Position numbers and translations under genes: made by a program | In this document: piece by piece, positions 26,301 through 33,825 of the stretch | Position numbering within the stretch: the first letter of the stretch is position 1 | How the letters are laid out: every line of letters begins with the position of its first letter | NCBI RefSeq assembly: GCF_009932475.1 | Contig: NZ_BJOV01000005.1 | Coordinates: forward strand, 1-64,000 | Reading direction: 5' to 3' | DNA length: 64,000 bases | From: Gordonia spumicola | GTDB lineage: Bacteria > Actinomycetota > Actinomycetes > Mycobacteriales > Mycobacteriaceae | The notes under the pieces: model-generated | What the model was told of the DNA's origin: nothing | Seen by the model: the letters and a program-made list of their open reading frames with translations, nothing else | Database searches by the model: none

Positions 26301-26764
26301 GCGAGACGTTCCTTGACTGCCTGAGCCGCGCGGAAGTACGCGCGTTCGTACGCGGCGATACCGATGGTGACCAGTACGAACGTCGCGATGACGGCTGCGA
26401 TCGGCGGGGCGAACAGTCCGACGGGGACGACGACGGCCACGATCACGACCACGCCTGCCGCATAGCCGTACATCGGGCGGTGAAGCTCCTTCGGCGCCCC
26501 GGTCAGTGTCGGCAGGGTGCCGCGGACGCGCGAGTGCCAGGCCATGAAGGCTCCGACGAGCGCGATGAGCACCACGAGCAGCGGGACCGACACCGCGGGG
26601 CCGGGGCGGTACACCATGATCGCGGACAGGATCGCGAACCATCCACCCAGGGCGGGCGGGTACCAGACGGGCGTCGGCGGGTAGTCGACGAAGGGCGCGG
26701 CCGCGGCGCGTTCGGCTGCTCGGAGTGTATCGCGTGCGGCGTTCGGATCCGGTGTAGTTTCCAT
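26297..26764 (-). CDS. Membrane protein co-transcribed with a winged-helix regulator
   Basis: 155 residues from ATG 26764 (159 from ATG 26776). Four hydrophobic helices arranged as two pairs: WFAILSAIMVYRPG and VPLLVVLIALVGAFMAW, then YGYAAGVVVIVAVVVPVGLF and AVIATFVLVTIGIAAY. A polar ELHRPM loop separates the pairs. It is probably a partner or target of the regulator that follows in the same operon. The ATG at 26764 lies inside a palindromic operator, so a bound repressor would block both transcription and initiation. Function unknown. Confidence 0.7.
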   Translation of the reverse strand: METTPDPNAARDTLRAAERAAAAPFVDYPPTPVWYPPALGGWFAILSAIMVYRPGPAVSVPLLVVLIALVGAFMAWHSRVRGTLPTLTGAPKELHRPMYGYAAGVVVIVAVVVPVGLFAPPIAAVIATFVLVTIGIAAYERAYFRAAQAVKERLA

Positions 26765-26800
26765 ATTGGAAACCATAGGGAATGCTTTCCAATCTGGCAA
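26757..26800. promoter_or_regulatory. Two palindromic operators of the winged-helix regulator operon
   Basis: Site 1 (26757-26773) is gtttcca-tat-tggaaac, a perfect 7-3-7 palindrome. Site 2 (26786-26800) is tttcca-atc-tggcaa, the same motif with one mismatch. Centres are about 28 bases apart, near three helical turns, on one face of the DNA. They lie at the start of the operon whose second gene encodes a small winged-helix protein, which suggests autoregulation. Confidence 0.65.
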
Positions 26801-26929
26801 GTGCTGATCTCGGCGGTTACCCAACGTTCACCGACACGCATCCCACGCGTCCCCGGACCGCGGCGCCACGCGGCGTACGTTGAGCCTTGACGGGCCGTGG
26901 GGAAGCGGTTCGTTCGGGAGGTTCGATTC

Positions 26930-26983
26930 GTGAACGATCACGTCACGAGAGGACCGGCCCCGGTCCTCGCCGACGTCGGCTGA
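26930..26983 (+). CDS. Possible 17-residue leader peptide upstream of phoH2
   Basis: GTG plus 16 further codons and TGA (MNDHVTRGPAPVLADVG), with a well-placed GGGAGG ribosome site at 26916-26921, 8 bases before the GTG. It lies 79 bases before phoH2 in a 260-base non-coding stretch with two hairpins (26949-26957 with 26960-26968, and a cgacgtcggc/tgacgccgac pair after it). In mycobacteria a small upstream gene, phoAT, precedes phoH2; this peptide may be a cut-down counterpart or a translation leader. Coding is not proven. Confidence 0.35.
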   Translation: MNDHVTRGPAPVLADVG

Positions 26984-27061
26984 CGCCGACTGCAGGCACG
27001 GACCGACCGGCCGGAGATACTCGGACCGCGCGGGAGCCGCGCGGCGCCAAGGAGCCATGAC

Positions 27062-28363
27062 GTGACCGCACGCACCTACGTCCTCGACACCTCCGTACTG
27101 CTCTCCGACCCGTGGGCGGTGACTCGCTTCGCCGAGCATCACGTCGTCCTCCCACTCGTCGTGATCAGCGAACTCGAGGGCAAACGTCACCACAGCGAAC
27201 TCGGCTGGTTCGCCCGCCAGGCCCTCCGTCTCCTCGACGACATGCGCGTCGAACACGGTCGACTCGACGAGCCCCTCCCGGTCGGCGACGCGGGCGGCAC
27301 CGTCCAAGTGGAGCTCAATCACACCGACCCGTCGGTCCTGCCCGCCGGTTTCCGCAACGACACCAACGACTCCCGCATCCTCGCGTGCGCATTGAATCTG
27401 CGCGCGGAGGGCCGCGATGTCACGCTCGTCTCCAAGGACACCCCGCTGCGCGTGAAGGCTGGCGCCGTCGGTCTCGCCGCCGACGAATACCACGCGCAGG
27501 ACGTCGTCGTCTCCGGGTGGACGGGCATGGACGAGCTCGACGTCCTCGATTCGGAGATAGACACCCTGTTCGCGGACGGCGTCGTCGACCTCGACGACGC
27601 CCGCGACCTGCCATGCCACACCGGAGTCCGGATGGTCGGCGCGTCGAACAGCGCGCTCGGACGGGTCACCGACGCCAAACAGGTCCGGCTCGTACGCGGC
27701 GAACGCGAGGCGTTCGGTCTGCGCGGACGCTCCGCCGAACAGCGCGTCGCCCTCGACCTGCTGCTCGACGACTCCGTCGGCATCGTCTCCCTCGGCGGCA
27801 AGGCAGGCACCGGCAAGTCGGCCCTCGCCCTCTGCGCGGGCCTCGAAGCGGTGCTGGAACGGCGCACCCAACGCAAGGTCGTCGTGTTCCGCCCCCTGTA
27901 CGCGGTCGGCGGTCAGAACCTCGGTTACCTGCCCGGAAGCGAGGCCGACAAGATGGGCCCGTGGGCGCAGGCCGTGTTCGACACCCTCGAGGGCCTCGTC
28001 TCCACCGAGGTGATCGATGAGGTCCTCTCCCGGGGAATGCTCGAGGTGCTTCCCCTCACGCACATCCGCGGTCGTTCCCTGCACGACTCGTTCGTCATCG
28101 TCGACGAGGCGCAGTCGTTGGAACGGAACGTCCTGCTCACGGTGCTCTCTCGGCTCGGCTCGGGCTCGCGTGTGGTGCTCACGCACGACGTCGCTCAGCG
28201 TGACAACCTCCGCGTCGGACGTCACGACGGCGTCGCCGCCGTCATCGAGAAGCTCAAGGGCCACCCGCTGTTCGCGCACATCACCCTCACCCGCAGCGAG
28301 CGTTCCCCGATCGCCGCTCTCGTCACCGACATGCTCGAGGAGTTCGCGCCCGGCGCACCCTGA
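27062..28363 (+). CDS. phoH2: PIN-domain / PhoH ATPase fusion (PhoH2)
   Basis: 433 residues. Residues 1-140 form a PIN ribonuclease domain with acidic positions in [21 protein letters not shown] and [10 protein letters not shown]. The PhoH ATPase follows with Walker [10 protein letters not shown] (about 244-252) and Walker B VIVDEAQ (about 345-351). Such proteins are ATP-dependent RNA helicase-RNases and act as the toxin-like member of the mycobacterial PhoAT-PhoH2 pair. GTG 27062 has AAGGAG upstream; a nearby ATG (27057) is out of frame. The position after desA2 corresponds to Rv1095. It ends 8 bases before an inverted-repeat element. Confidence 0.93.
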   Translation: MTARTYVLDTSVLLSDPWAVTRFAEHHVVLPLVVISELEGKRHHSELGWFARQALRLLDDMRVEHGRLDEPLPVGDAGGTVQVELNHTDPSVLPAGFRNDTNDSRILACALNLRAEGRDVTLVSKDTPLRVKAGAVGLAADEYHAQDVVVSGWTGMDELDVLDSEIDTLFADGVVDLDDARDLPCHTGVRMVGASNSALGRVTDAKQVRLVRGEREAFGLRGRSAEQRVALDLLLDDSVGIVSLGGKAGTGKSALALCAGLEAVLERRTQRKVVVFRPLYAVGGQNLGYLPGSEADKMGPWAQAVFDTLEGLVSTEVIDEVLSRGMLEVLPLTHIRGRSLHDSFVIVDEAQSLERNVLLTVLSRLGSGSRVVLTHDVAQRDNLRVGRHDGVAAVIEKLKGHPLFAHITLTRSERSPIAALVTDMLEEFAPGAP

Positions 28364-28370
28364 TCATGTT

Positions 28371-28437
28371 TAAGGTTCCCCGGATCTGGCGAATCGTGAG
28401 CTTCCAGCGCCGAACGCGCAGTTTCCGGGGAACCTTA
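28371..28437. repeat. 67-bp inverted-repeat element, left copy flanking the second DUF559 gene
   Basis: 13-bp perfect arms (taaggttccccgg 28371-28383, ccggggaacctta 28425-28437). Its ends match the reverse complement of the element at 29343-29410: both begin taaNgttccccg and end with gtttccggggaa followed by a few variable bases. The last three bases supply the stop codon of the DUF559 gene. It is also in place to terminate phoH2. Confidence 0.7.
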
Positions 28438-29262
28438 GGCGAGCCGGCGGTTCGGCCTTGTGTGCAGGCCCGCGGCGACGGCGCTCTGAATGTCGCCGAG
28501 GCTGCGGGCCCAGTCGAAGACGATGTCGTCATAGGTGTACCGCAGTGTGTGATAGCCGATCTGGAATGTTCTTCGGTCTCGAGTTCGGTCGTGCTGGAAC
28601 GACTTCCGGTCGCCGTGGTACTCCCACCCGTCGATCTCGATGATCAGCCAGTCGCCGATCACGATGTCGACCCGGTCGTCGTCGGTGACCTGGACCTGAA
28701 TCCGCACCGGCATGCGTAGGTCGATCAGACGGAGGCGAGCCATGGTCTCCGGGCCGGACTCGGCCTCCCCGTTGCATCGGCCGAGGGCTCGAGTGATGGC
28801 GGTCGGTGCGGCCCGGAACTGGTACTCGAGTTGGTCCCACGTCATCAGTCCGCGGTTCAGGATCGAGTCGCAGGCGACAACGAAGCCCTCGGTATCCAGG
28901 CATCGCGCTGCATGCCGTATCGCCGTGGGCAGGTCGTCGATCGATTCCAGAGTCGGTGCGGGGCGCCCGAACTGGCGGCAGAACGGTCCTTTTCTGTGGC
29001 GGGTTGCCCATGAGTCGGCGCGAACGTGCACGTCGGGGTGTTTGGGTACCCAGACTCCGTGATGTTCCAATGCGCTGACGCAGCTGAGAACTCCTCCTCG
29101 TCGTATCGCCGTGACGAGGTCGTGTGAGACGTTGCCGATCTGGTACCAACCGCGGCGAAGCCGGCGAGCATATTGGAGTCTGATGAGTTCGGCGAGACCT
29201 TCCCCGCCGACCATCGAGATCAGCTGGGCTGTGGTGTAGATGCCGTGGCGGATGGGCTCCAT
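28435..29262 (-). CDS. AbiEi-like / DUF559 endonuclease-fold protein
   Basis: 275 residues from ATG 29262 (MEPIRHGIYTTAQL). The N-terminal part is a degraded AbiEi-type winged helix (YARRLRRGWYQIG, then a CVSALEHHGVW segment). The C-terminal DUF559 domain looks intact: DRVDIVIGDWLIIEIDGWEYHGDRKSFQHDRTRDR carries the Asp, Glu-x-Asp and downstream His/Asp/Arg positions of the very-short-patch-repair nuclease fold. It is therefore a better nuclease candidate than the copy at 4312. Composition is low (35 G+C of 60 at 28561-28620). It is bracketed by inverted-repeat elements; no toxin or methylase partner is adjacent. Confidence 0.72.
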   Translation of the reverse strand: MEPIRHGIYTTAQLISMVGGEGLAELIRLQYARRLRRGWYQIGNVSHDLVTAIRRGGVLSCVSALEHHGVWVPKHPDVHVRADSWATRHRKGPFCRQFGRPAPTLESIDDLPTAIRHAARCLDTEGFVVACDSILNRGLMTWDQLEYQFRAAPTAITRALGRCNGEAESGPETMARLRLIDLRMPVRIQVQVTDDDRVDIVIGDWLIIEIDGWEYHGDRKSFQHDRTRDRRTFQIGYHTLRYTYDDIVFDWARSLGDIQSAVAAGLHTRPNRRLA

Positions 29263-29342
29263 GCCGCCACTCTGCGCCCGTTTTTGGGGGATTCGGGCGG
29301 TGGCCGGAATCTGTGGATACCCGATGCCCAGTGTCCACAGGT

Positions 29343-29410
29343 TTGACATTCCCCGGAAACGGGCATCGCGATCTGGTATGGCCCCTTCTCGCCGAAATCG
29401 GGGAACGTTA
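29343..29410. repeat. 68-bp inverted-repeat element, right copy flanking the second DUF559 gene
   Basis: attccccgga and tcggggaacgtta ends face each other over about 45 bases. The reverse complement resembles the element at 28371-28437 at both ends. The last three bases provide the stop codon of the methyltransferase gene on its right. Confidence 0.6.
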
Positions 29411-29995
29411 GACGGCGCGGAGGATCGACACCGCAAAATCGGCATCGTCGTGCCAGGGCTTCACGTCCCAGGTCGACAGGCGCAGGTCGAGTCGCAGGCC
29501 CGCGTCGGCGACGGCGGCGTCGAACACGTCCAGTGCCAGCTTGTCGATGTGGAAACCGACGATGATGAAGCCGCCCTCTGCGAGATGCGCCTTCAGGCGG
29601 CCGAGGACGAGGGACTCGGTGTTCGGGGCGACGAACGCCAGTAAGTTGCCCGCGCAGACGATCGCGTCGAACGTCGTGTCGAGGTCGAGGACGGCGAGGT
29701 CGCCGACTCGCCAGTCGGGCCCGGGGTGATCGGCGATCGCCGCGTCGATGAGGATCGGGTCGACGTCCACGCCGATCACGTCGTGCCCGACCTCATGCAG
29801 GTGGCCGCCGACGCGGCCGGGTCCGCATCCGGCGTCGAGGATGCGGGAGTTCCGTCCGACCATCGCATCGACGAGGCGGGCCTCGCCGACCAGGTCGACG
29901 CCGTCCGCGGCCATCGTGCGGAATCGATCGACGTACCACTGGCTGTGTCCGGGCTCGGTGTCGGTGATCCAGCGGGGTGCGGAGGGAGTGGGCAT
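29408..29995 (-). CDS. SAM-dependent methyltransferase, class I
   Basis: 195 residues with a Rossmann-type fold: motif I ILDAGCGPGRVGGHL, acidic motif II VIGVDVDPILIDAA, and a DLAVLDLDTTFDAIVCAGNLLAFV segment. The substrate is unknown; small-molecule methylation is most likely for a stand-alone domain this short. ATG 29995 (MPTPSAPRW) is chosen over a longer frame. It is divergent from the L,D-transpeptidase gene. Its stop codon is part of the flanking inverted-repeat element. Confidence 0.85.
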   Translation of the reverse strand: MPTPSAPRWITDTEPGHSQWYVDRFRTMAADGVDLVGEARLVDAMVGRNSRILDAGCGPGRVGGHLHEVGHDVIGVDVDPILIDAAIADHPGPDWRVGDLAVLDLDTTFDAIVCAGNLLAFVAPNTESLVLGRLKAHLAEGGFIIVGFHIDKLALDVFDAAVADAGLRLDLRLSTWDVKPWHDDADFAVSILRAV

Positions 29996-30091
29996 GACCT
30001 CGACGATAGCCGTGAGCGGCGGGTGTTGCGGAAAGGTGACGATGCTCTCCCGGGGTGGCGAATGCTGGGAGGTCGCTGGCACACTTGGGTG

Positions 30092-30973
30092 ATGCTGAAG
30101 TTACTGGTGAGGCGAGTGTGGCAATTGGGACTGCTGGCGATGGCGGCTGTCCTCACGATGGCGATCGGGACGGGACAGGCCTCGGCCGCGCCGACGACGA
30201 CCCCCGGACCTGCGCAGACGTCCGACGTGACGGCGCTGATCGAGAACCTGCTCAAGTCGTTCACCGTCCCCGGGGCTCCGGCGCCGCAGGCCGTCGACGC
30301 GACCAAGCAGATGATCGTGGTGACCGCGCCGGTCGCGACGTCGCAGACCGCGACGCTGACGGCCTTCGAGAAGGATGAGGCCGGCGTGTGGAAGCCCGTC
30401 ATCGGTCCGACGAAGGCATGGCTCGGCGAGAAGGGAATGGGGAAGGCGCAGGACAACGTGTACCGCACGCCGCAGGGCACGTTCGCGCTCGACCAGGCCT
30501 TCGGTCGGCAGGCCAACCCAGGGACCAAGATGCCGTACTTCCAGACCGACACGCAGGACTGGTGGGACTCGAACCCGCAGTCGCCGACGTACAACACGCA
30601 CGTCCGGCAGCAGGCGAGCCCCGGCGGCGACAGCGAGAACCTCTACAACTCGGGTCCCGTGTACGACTACGCCGTGAACATCGCACACAACCCGAACCGC
30701 GTCCCCGGCGACGCGTCGGCGATCTTCCTGCACGTCACCGACGAGAAGCCGACGTGGGGCTGTGTCGCGATCGACCGTCAGAAGATGATCGACGTGCTGA
30801 AGTGGCTCGATCCGTCGAAGAGCCCGAAGATCACCATCGGCGTCAACGTCGACGCCCCGAAGGACGCACCCGCGACCGAGGCGAGCCCGAACGGCGACCT
30901 GATCGGCGGCGTCCTCGGCAATCTGGCCGCGCTCATCCCGGACGCGTTGAAGGGACTGATCCCGGCCAGCTGA
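30092..30973 (+). CDS. Secreted L,D-transpeptidase-like protein
   Basis: 293 residues. A signal peptide (LLVRRVWQLGLLAMAAVLTMAIGTGQASA, cleavage near residue 33) leads to an extracytoplasmic YkuD-type domain. The catalytic motif reads HVTDEKPTWGCVAI with His214 and Cys224, the expected H-x(n)-GC arrangement, preceded by a PQGTFALDQAFG block. Such enzymes make 3-3 peptidoglycan cross-links or cleave related bonds. The classic SHGC(I/V)R form is altered to TWGCVAI, so substrate and activity are less certain. A hairpin (31007-31043) follows. Confidence 0.8.
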   Translation: MLKLLVRRVWQLGLLAMAAVLTMAIGTGQASAAPTTTPGPAQTSDVTALIENLLKSFTVPGAPAPQAVDATKQMIVVTAPVATSQTATLTAFEKDEAGVWKPVIGPTKAWLGEKGMGKAQDNVYRTPQGTFALDQAFGRQANPGTKMPYFQTDTQDWWDSNPQSPTYNTHVRQQASPGGDSENLYNSGPVYDYAVNIAHNPNRVPGDASAIFLHVTDEKPTWGCVAIDRQKMIDVLKWLDPSKSPKITIGVNVDAPKDAPATEASPNGDLIGGVLGNLAALIPDALKGLIPAS

Positions 30974-31006
30974 CGGGCGGGTGAACCCACACGAACCTTT
31001 CAGCGA

Positions 31007-31043
31007 GCCGAGGCCGTACGCGATGCACGCGTGCGGCCTCGGC
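31007..31043 (+). terminator. Hairpin after the L,D-transpeptidase gene
   Basis: 15-bp arms (31007-31021 and 31029-31043, one mismatch) with a 7-base loop, 34 bases past the stop. No T-tract follows, so it may be a processing or weak termination site. Confidence 0.5.
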
Positions 31044-31058
31044 CATATGGTGGGAAAT

Positions 31059-31499
31059 GTGATCACGAACGTATCTCTGACAAGCATCTGGGTCCGCGAC
31101 ATCGACGAGTCGAAGGCCTTCTACACCGACGTCCTCGGCTTCGACCTCGGCGAGGACATCACGATGGGCGACTTCCGGTGGTGCACTGTGTCGCACCCGA
31201 CGCAGCCGGAACTCAGCATCCACCTGACGACGCCGAGCGCGCCGCTGCCCGACTACCTGATCGAGGCGATGCGTCGGGCGCAGGACGAGGGTGGTCTGCC
31301 CGCGGTCGGCCTGAACGTCGACGACTGCCGGGCCACCGTCGAGGAGCTCAAGGGCAAGGGCGTCGAGTTCCTGCAGGATCCGGAGGACCGTCCGTACGGC
31401 GTCGAAGCGATCCTCCGCGACAACTCGGGGAACTGGCTGGTCCTCGTCGAGCCTCGCGAGTACACCGACGCCGACTTCGAGGGCGTCGACCTCGGCTAA
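31059..31499 (+). CDS. VOC / glyoxalase superfamily protein
   Basis: A 146-residue vicinal-oxygen-chelate fold: two beta-alpha-beta-beta-beta repeats beginning ITNVSLTSIWVRDIDESKAFYTDVLGF, and GGLPAVGLNVDDCRATVEELKGKGVEFLQ. Potential metal positions are few and the last strand ends VLVEPREY, so it may be a metal-free or antibiotic-resistance-type member. GTG 31059 has GGTGGG just upstream; ATG 31047 is the alternative. It converges on the PIG-L gene, the stops overlapping by 4 bases. Confidence 0.85.
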   Translation: MITNVSLTSIWVRDIDESKAFYTDVLGFDLGEDITMGDFRWCTVSHPTQPELSIHLTTPSAPLPDYLIEAMRRAQDEGGLPAVGLNVDDCRATVEELKGKGVEFLQDPEDRPYGVEAILRDNSGNWLVLVEPREYTDADFEGVDLG

Positions 31500-32161
31500 C
31501 GAGCCGCGCGCAGCAGGTGGAACCCGGTCGCGCGAGCGGCCGGGAATCCGTCGATCGGCCCCGTCGTCATCTCGACCTGCGCGGTGGCCTGCTGTCGGAC
31601 CGGTGTCGACGGGTCGAGCACCTCCAGGTAGACGCGGTGGCATTCGAGGGCGTCGATCGCCGCGTCGGTGAATCCGTCGACGTCCACGGCGTGCGTCACG
31701 TCGGGGCCGTTGCAGAACAGCGGACCTGCGGCGTCGTACGCGTCGACGACGGCCTGCGCGAACTCCATGTGGTCGCGCTGATTCGGCATCCCCGGAGCCC
31801 ATTCGGCTCCGCCGTACAGACTGAGTGTCACATCGGGACAGACGCGTGCGACGGTCTCGGCGACCTTCGCCCGGAGTTCTGCGGTGTTGACGATCTCGCT
31901 GTCCTCGAATCCCCAGAACTCGACCTCGGACACGCCGACCGCCGCGGCGGACGCGATCTGCTCGCCTTCGCGCAACGGTCCGGCCTCATCGGGCGCCATG
32001 CCCTCGATCCCGGCCTCGCCGCTGGTCGCGAGGGCGTAGACGACCCTCTTCCCCTCCGATGTCCACCGGGCGACGGCTGCAGCCAGCCCGTACTCCGGAT
32101 CGTCGGGATGCGCGACGAGCACCAGCGCCGTGGACCAGTCTTCGGGGAATGTCTCGACCAT
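31496..32161 (-). CDS. PIG-L family deacetylase
   Basis: 221 residues of the PIG-L/LmbE fold, the same family as mca in this window. The zinc motif is AHPDDPEYG (17-25), and NQRDHMEFAQAV carries the later histidine. Substrates of the family are N-acetylglucosaminyl compounds. It lacks the long Mca C-terminus and is not part of a mycothiol locus, so substrate is open. The ATG at 32161 is divergent from the AT-richer membrane gene across 50 bases. Confidence 0.85.
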   Translation of the reverse strand: MVETFPEDWSTALVLVAHPDDPEYGLAAAVARWTSEGKRVVYALATSGEAGIEGMAPDEAGPLREGEQIASAAAVGVSEVEFWGFEDSEIVNTAELRAKVAETVARVCPDVTLSLYGGAEWAPGMPNQRDHMEFAQAVVDAYDAAGPLFCNGPDVTHAVDVDGFTDAAIDALECHRVYLEVLDPSTPVRQQATAQVEMTTGPIDGFPAARATGFHLLRAAR

Positions 32162-32211
32162 GTGGACACGTTACTGGAAACTGTGAGTCCGCTGAATTTT
32201 GTTCGGCGTGA

Positions 32212-33174
32212 ATGAAGGGGAACCGTAGTCGGATTTACGGTGTTCGGGTGACTGATGTAGAAGTGCCCGTGCAAAATCATTCGTTGAAGTATGTGGGGGC
32301 TGCGGCGTGTGTAGTTCTTGCAATTGCCGCATTCGCGGCCCCGTGGGTTGCCTTCAGTGAAGCTGGAGTTCACGCAGTCTCCGTGTCGCTTTCTGGTCGG
32401 CTTCTCGATGTCGATTCGGGATTCGATTCGTTCGAGGCGGGTGAAGCAGGGTGGGCGCTCGGATATGTGGGTGTGGTCGGCAGTCTGCTGATCCGGATCG
32501 TCGGGTCGAAGACCGACGATGCACTGACGGGAAATGTCTTCCTTGCCGGTGTTGTTCTGGCGATGATGGTCGTCGCTGTGTGGCTCGGTCGATCGGTGTG
32601 GTTGGACTTGGATGTAGTCGATGACGCTGGCCTGTCACCGTCGATGGCGTGGGGCTACTGGATGAGTCTCGGCGCCGCGGTGTCGTTGATCGTCGTGCCT
32701 TTCGTTGTAGAACTCGCCGAAGGTGGTGCGAGATTGGCAGTCGGAATTGGCATAGTCGCAGTGCTCGTTGGCGGCGGAGCGCTGATCGGTCGGCCGGATA
32801 TCGGTGCTGTTCATGCCGGAGCACCGAATGTGCGTGAATCGGAGATCTCGTCATCCGCTGAGAACGACTTCCCCGTCGACGAGGTGCCGCGTGAGATCGA
32901 GTCGTCGGTCGAACCACCCTCGGTTGTCGAGGAGCCTGCAGTCGAGGAGATTCCGGATTCCAACGACGACGTCGAGGCCCCAGCTCCAGAGCCGATTCCG
33001 ATGCCGGGGCCACCGACAGATGTGACAGTGCCCGCAGGCTTCGAGTGGCGGGTGCAGGGTCCGTTCGCATCGTCGTGGACGTGTGATCAGACGTTGAGTC
33101 GGTGGCCGATAGCCGCATCTGTATGTTTCACGCACAACGGCTATGCCTACTTTTGGGGTCTGGCTCAGTCGTAG
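32212..33174 (+). CDS. Hypothetical membrane protein of lower G+C content
   Basis: 320 residues: four hydrophobic helices (KYVGAAACVVLAIAAFAAPWV; GYVGVVGSLLIRIV; VFLAGVVLAMMVVAVWLG; SLGAAVSLIVVPFVVELA and a fifth weak GIGIVAVLVGGGALIG), an acidic proline-rich linker (about 205-265) and a C-terminal small domain with two cysteines (WTCDQTLSRW, ASVCFTHNGY). The domain resembles small secreted cell-surface modules, but I do not recognise it. G+C is low (35 of 60 in 32281-32340), and codons such as TTG and GTA are frequent, which suggests recent transfer. No clear ribosome site precedes the ATG. Confidence 0.65.
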   Translation: MKGNRSRIYGVRVTDVEVPVQNHSLKYVGAAACVVLAIAAFAAPWVAFSEAGVHAVSVSLSGRLLDVDSGFDSFEAGEAGWALGYVGVVGSLLIRIVGSKTDDALTGNVFLAGVVLAMMVVAVWLGRSVWLDLDVVDDAGLSPSMAWGYWMSLGAAVSLIVVPFVVELAEGGARLAVGIGIVAVLVGGGALIGRPDIGAVHAGAPNVRESEISSSAENDFPVDEVPREIESSVEPPSVVEEPAVEEIPDSNDDVEAPAPEPIPMPGPPTDVTVPAGFEWRVQGPFASSWTCDQTLSRWPIAASVCFTHNGYAYFWGLAQS

Positions 33175-33195
33175 CGACGATCGACGGACTGACAA

Positions 33196-33825
33196 TCAGC
33201 CGATCAATCCCCGCTCGCGGGCGGCCGCGATCACCTTGGTGCGACTGTTGACGCCGAGCTTGTCGAAGACGTGGACGAGATGCGATTTGACGGTCGCCTC
33301 GGAGATGACGAGTCGCCTGGCGATCTCCCGGTTGGTGCCGCCCGCGGCGAGCTGTTGGACGATCTCGAGTTCGCGGCCGGTCAACGCGGTGTCGGGCGAC
33401 GTGACGCGCGACAGCAGCCGCGCGGCGACCGCCGGGCCCAGCACGGTCTCGCCCGCCGCTGCGGAGCGGATCGCGCCGACGAGGACGTCGGGCGCCGCGT
33501 CTTTCAGCAGGTAGCCGACGGCTCCGGCGTCGACGGCGCGGACGATGTCGACGTCCGACTGGTAGGTCGTCAGGATAAGCACGTTCGGCGGGTCGGCGAG
33601 GGCGCGGATCGCCTGCGTCGCGTACACGCCGTCGGCGGTCGGGTCGGCGCCGTGCAGTCGCAGATCCATCAGGACCACGTCGAGTGCGGTGCCGGTCGCG
33701 GTGTCGACGGCGTCGGCGGCCGATCCGGCCTCGGCGATCACCTCGACGTCGGCGACGGCGCCGAGCACGGCGCGCAGACCGGCGCGGACGACGGGATGGT
33801 CGTCGACGATCATCACGCGGATCAT
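33196..33825 (-). CDS. NarL/LuxR-family response regulator
   Basis: 209 residues: a receiver domain (phosphoacceptor Asp54 in VVLMDLRLHG, acidic pair D8-D9, lysine in GYLLKDA) and a C-terminal LuxR helix-turn-helix (LTGRELEIVQQLAAGGTNREIARRLVISEATVKSHLVHV). It is encoded just after its kinase with a 4-base overlap and is probably the activator of the ABC exporter genes divergently placed beyond the kinase. ATG 33825 is the natural start (MIRVMIVDDH). Confidence 0.92.
   Translation of the reverse strand: MIRVMIVDDHPVVRAGLRAVLGAVADVEVIAEAGSAADAVDTATGTALDVVLMDLRLHGADPTADGVYATQAIRALADPPNVLILTTYQSDVDIVRAVDAGAVGYLLKDAAPDVLVGAIRSAAAGETVLGPAVAARLLSRVTSPDTALTGRELEIVQQLAAGGTNREIARRLVISEATVKSHLVHVFDKLGVNSRTKVIAAARERGLIG

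Noticed and set aside
26801..27061. c-di-AMP (ydaO-type) riboswitch before phoH2
   Set aside because: A ctgcag and an accggccggag-like string are present, but the conserved core blocks could not be aligned by eye; structure search would be needed.
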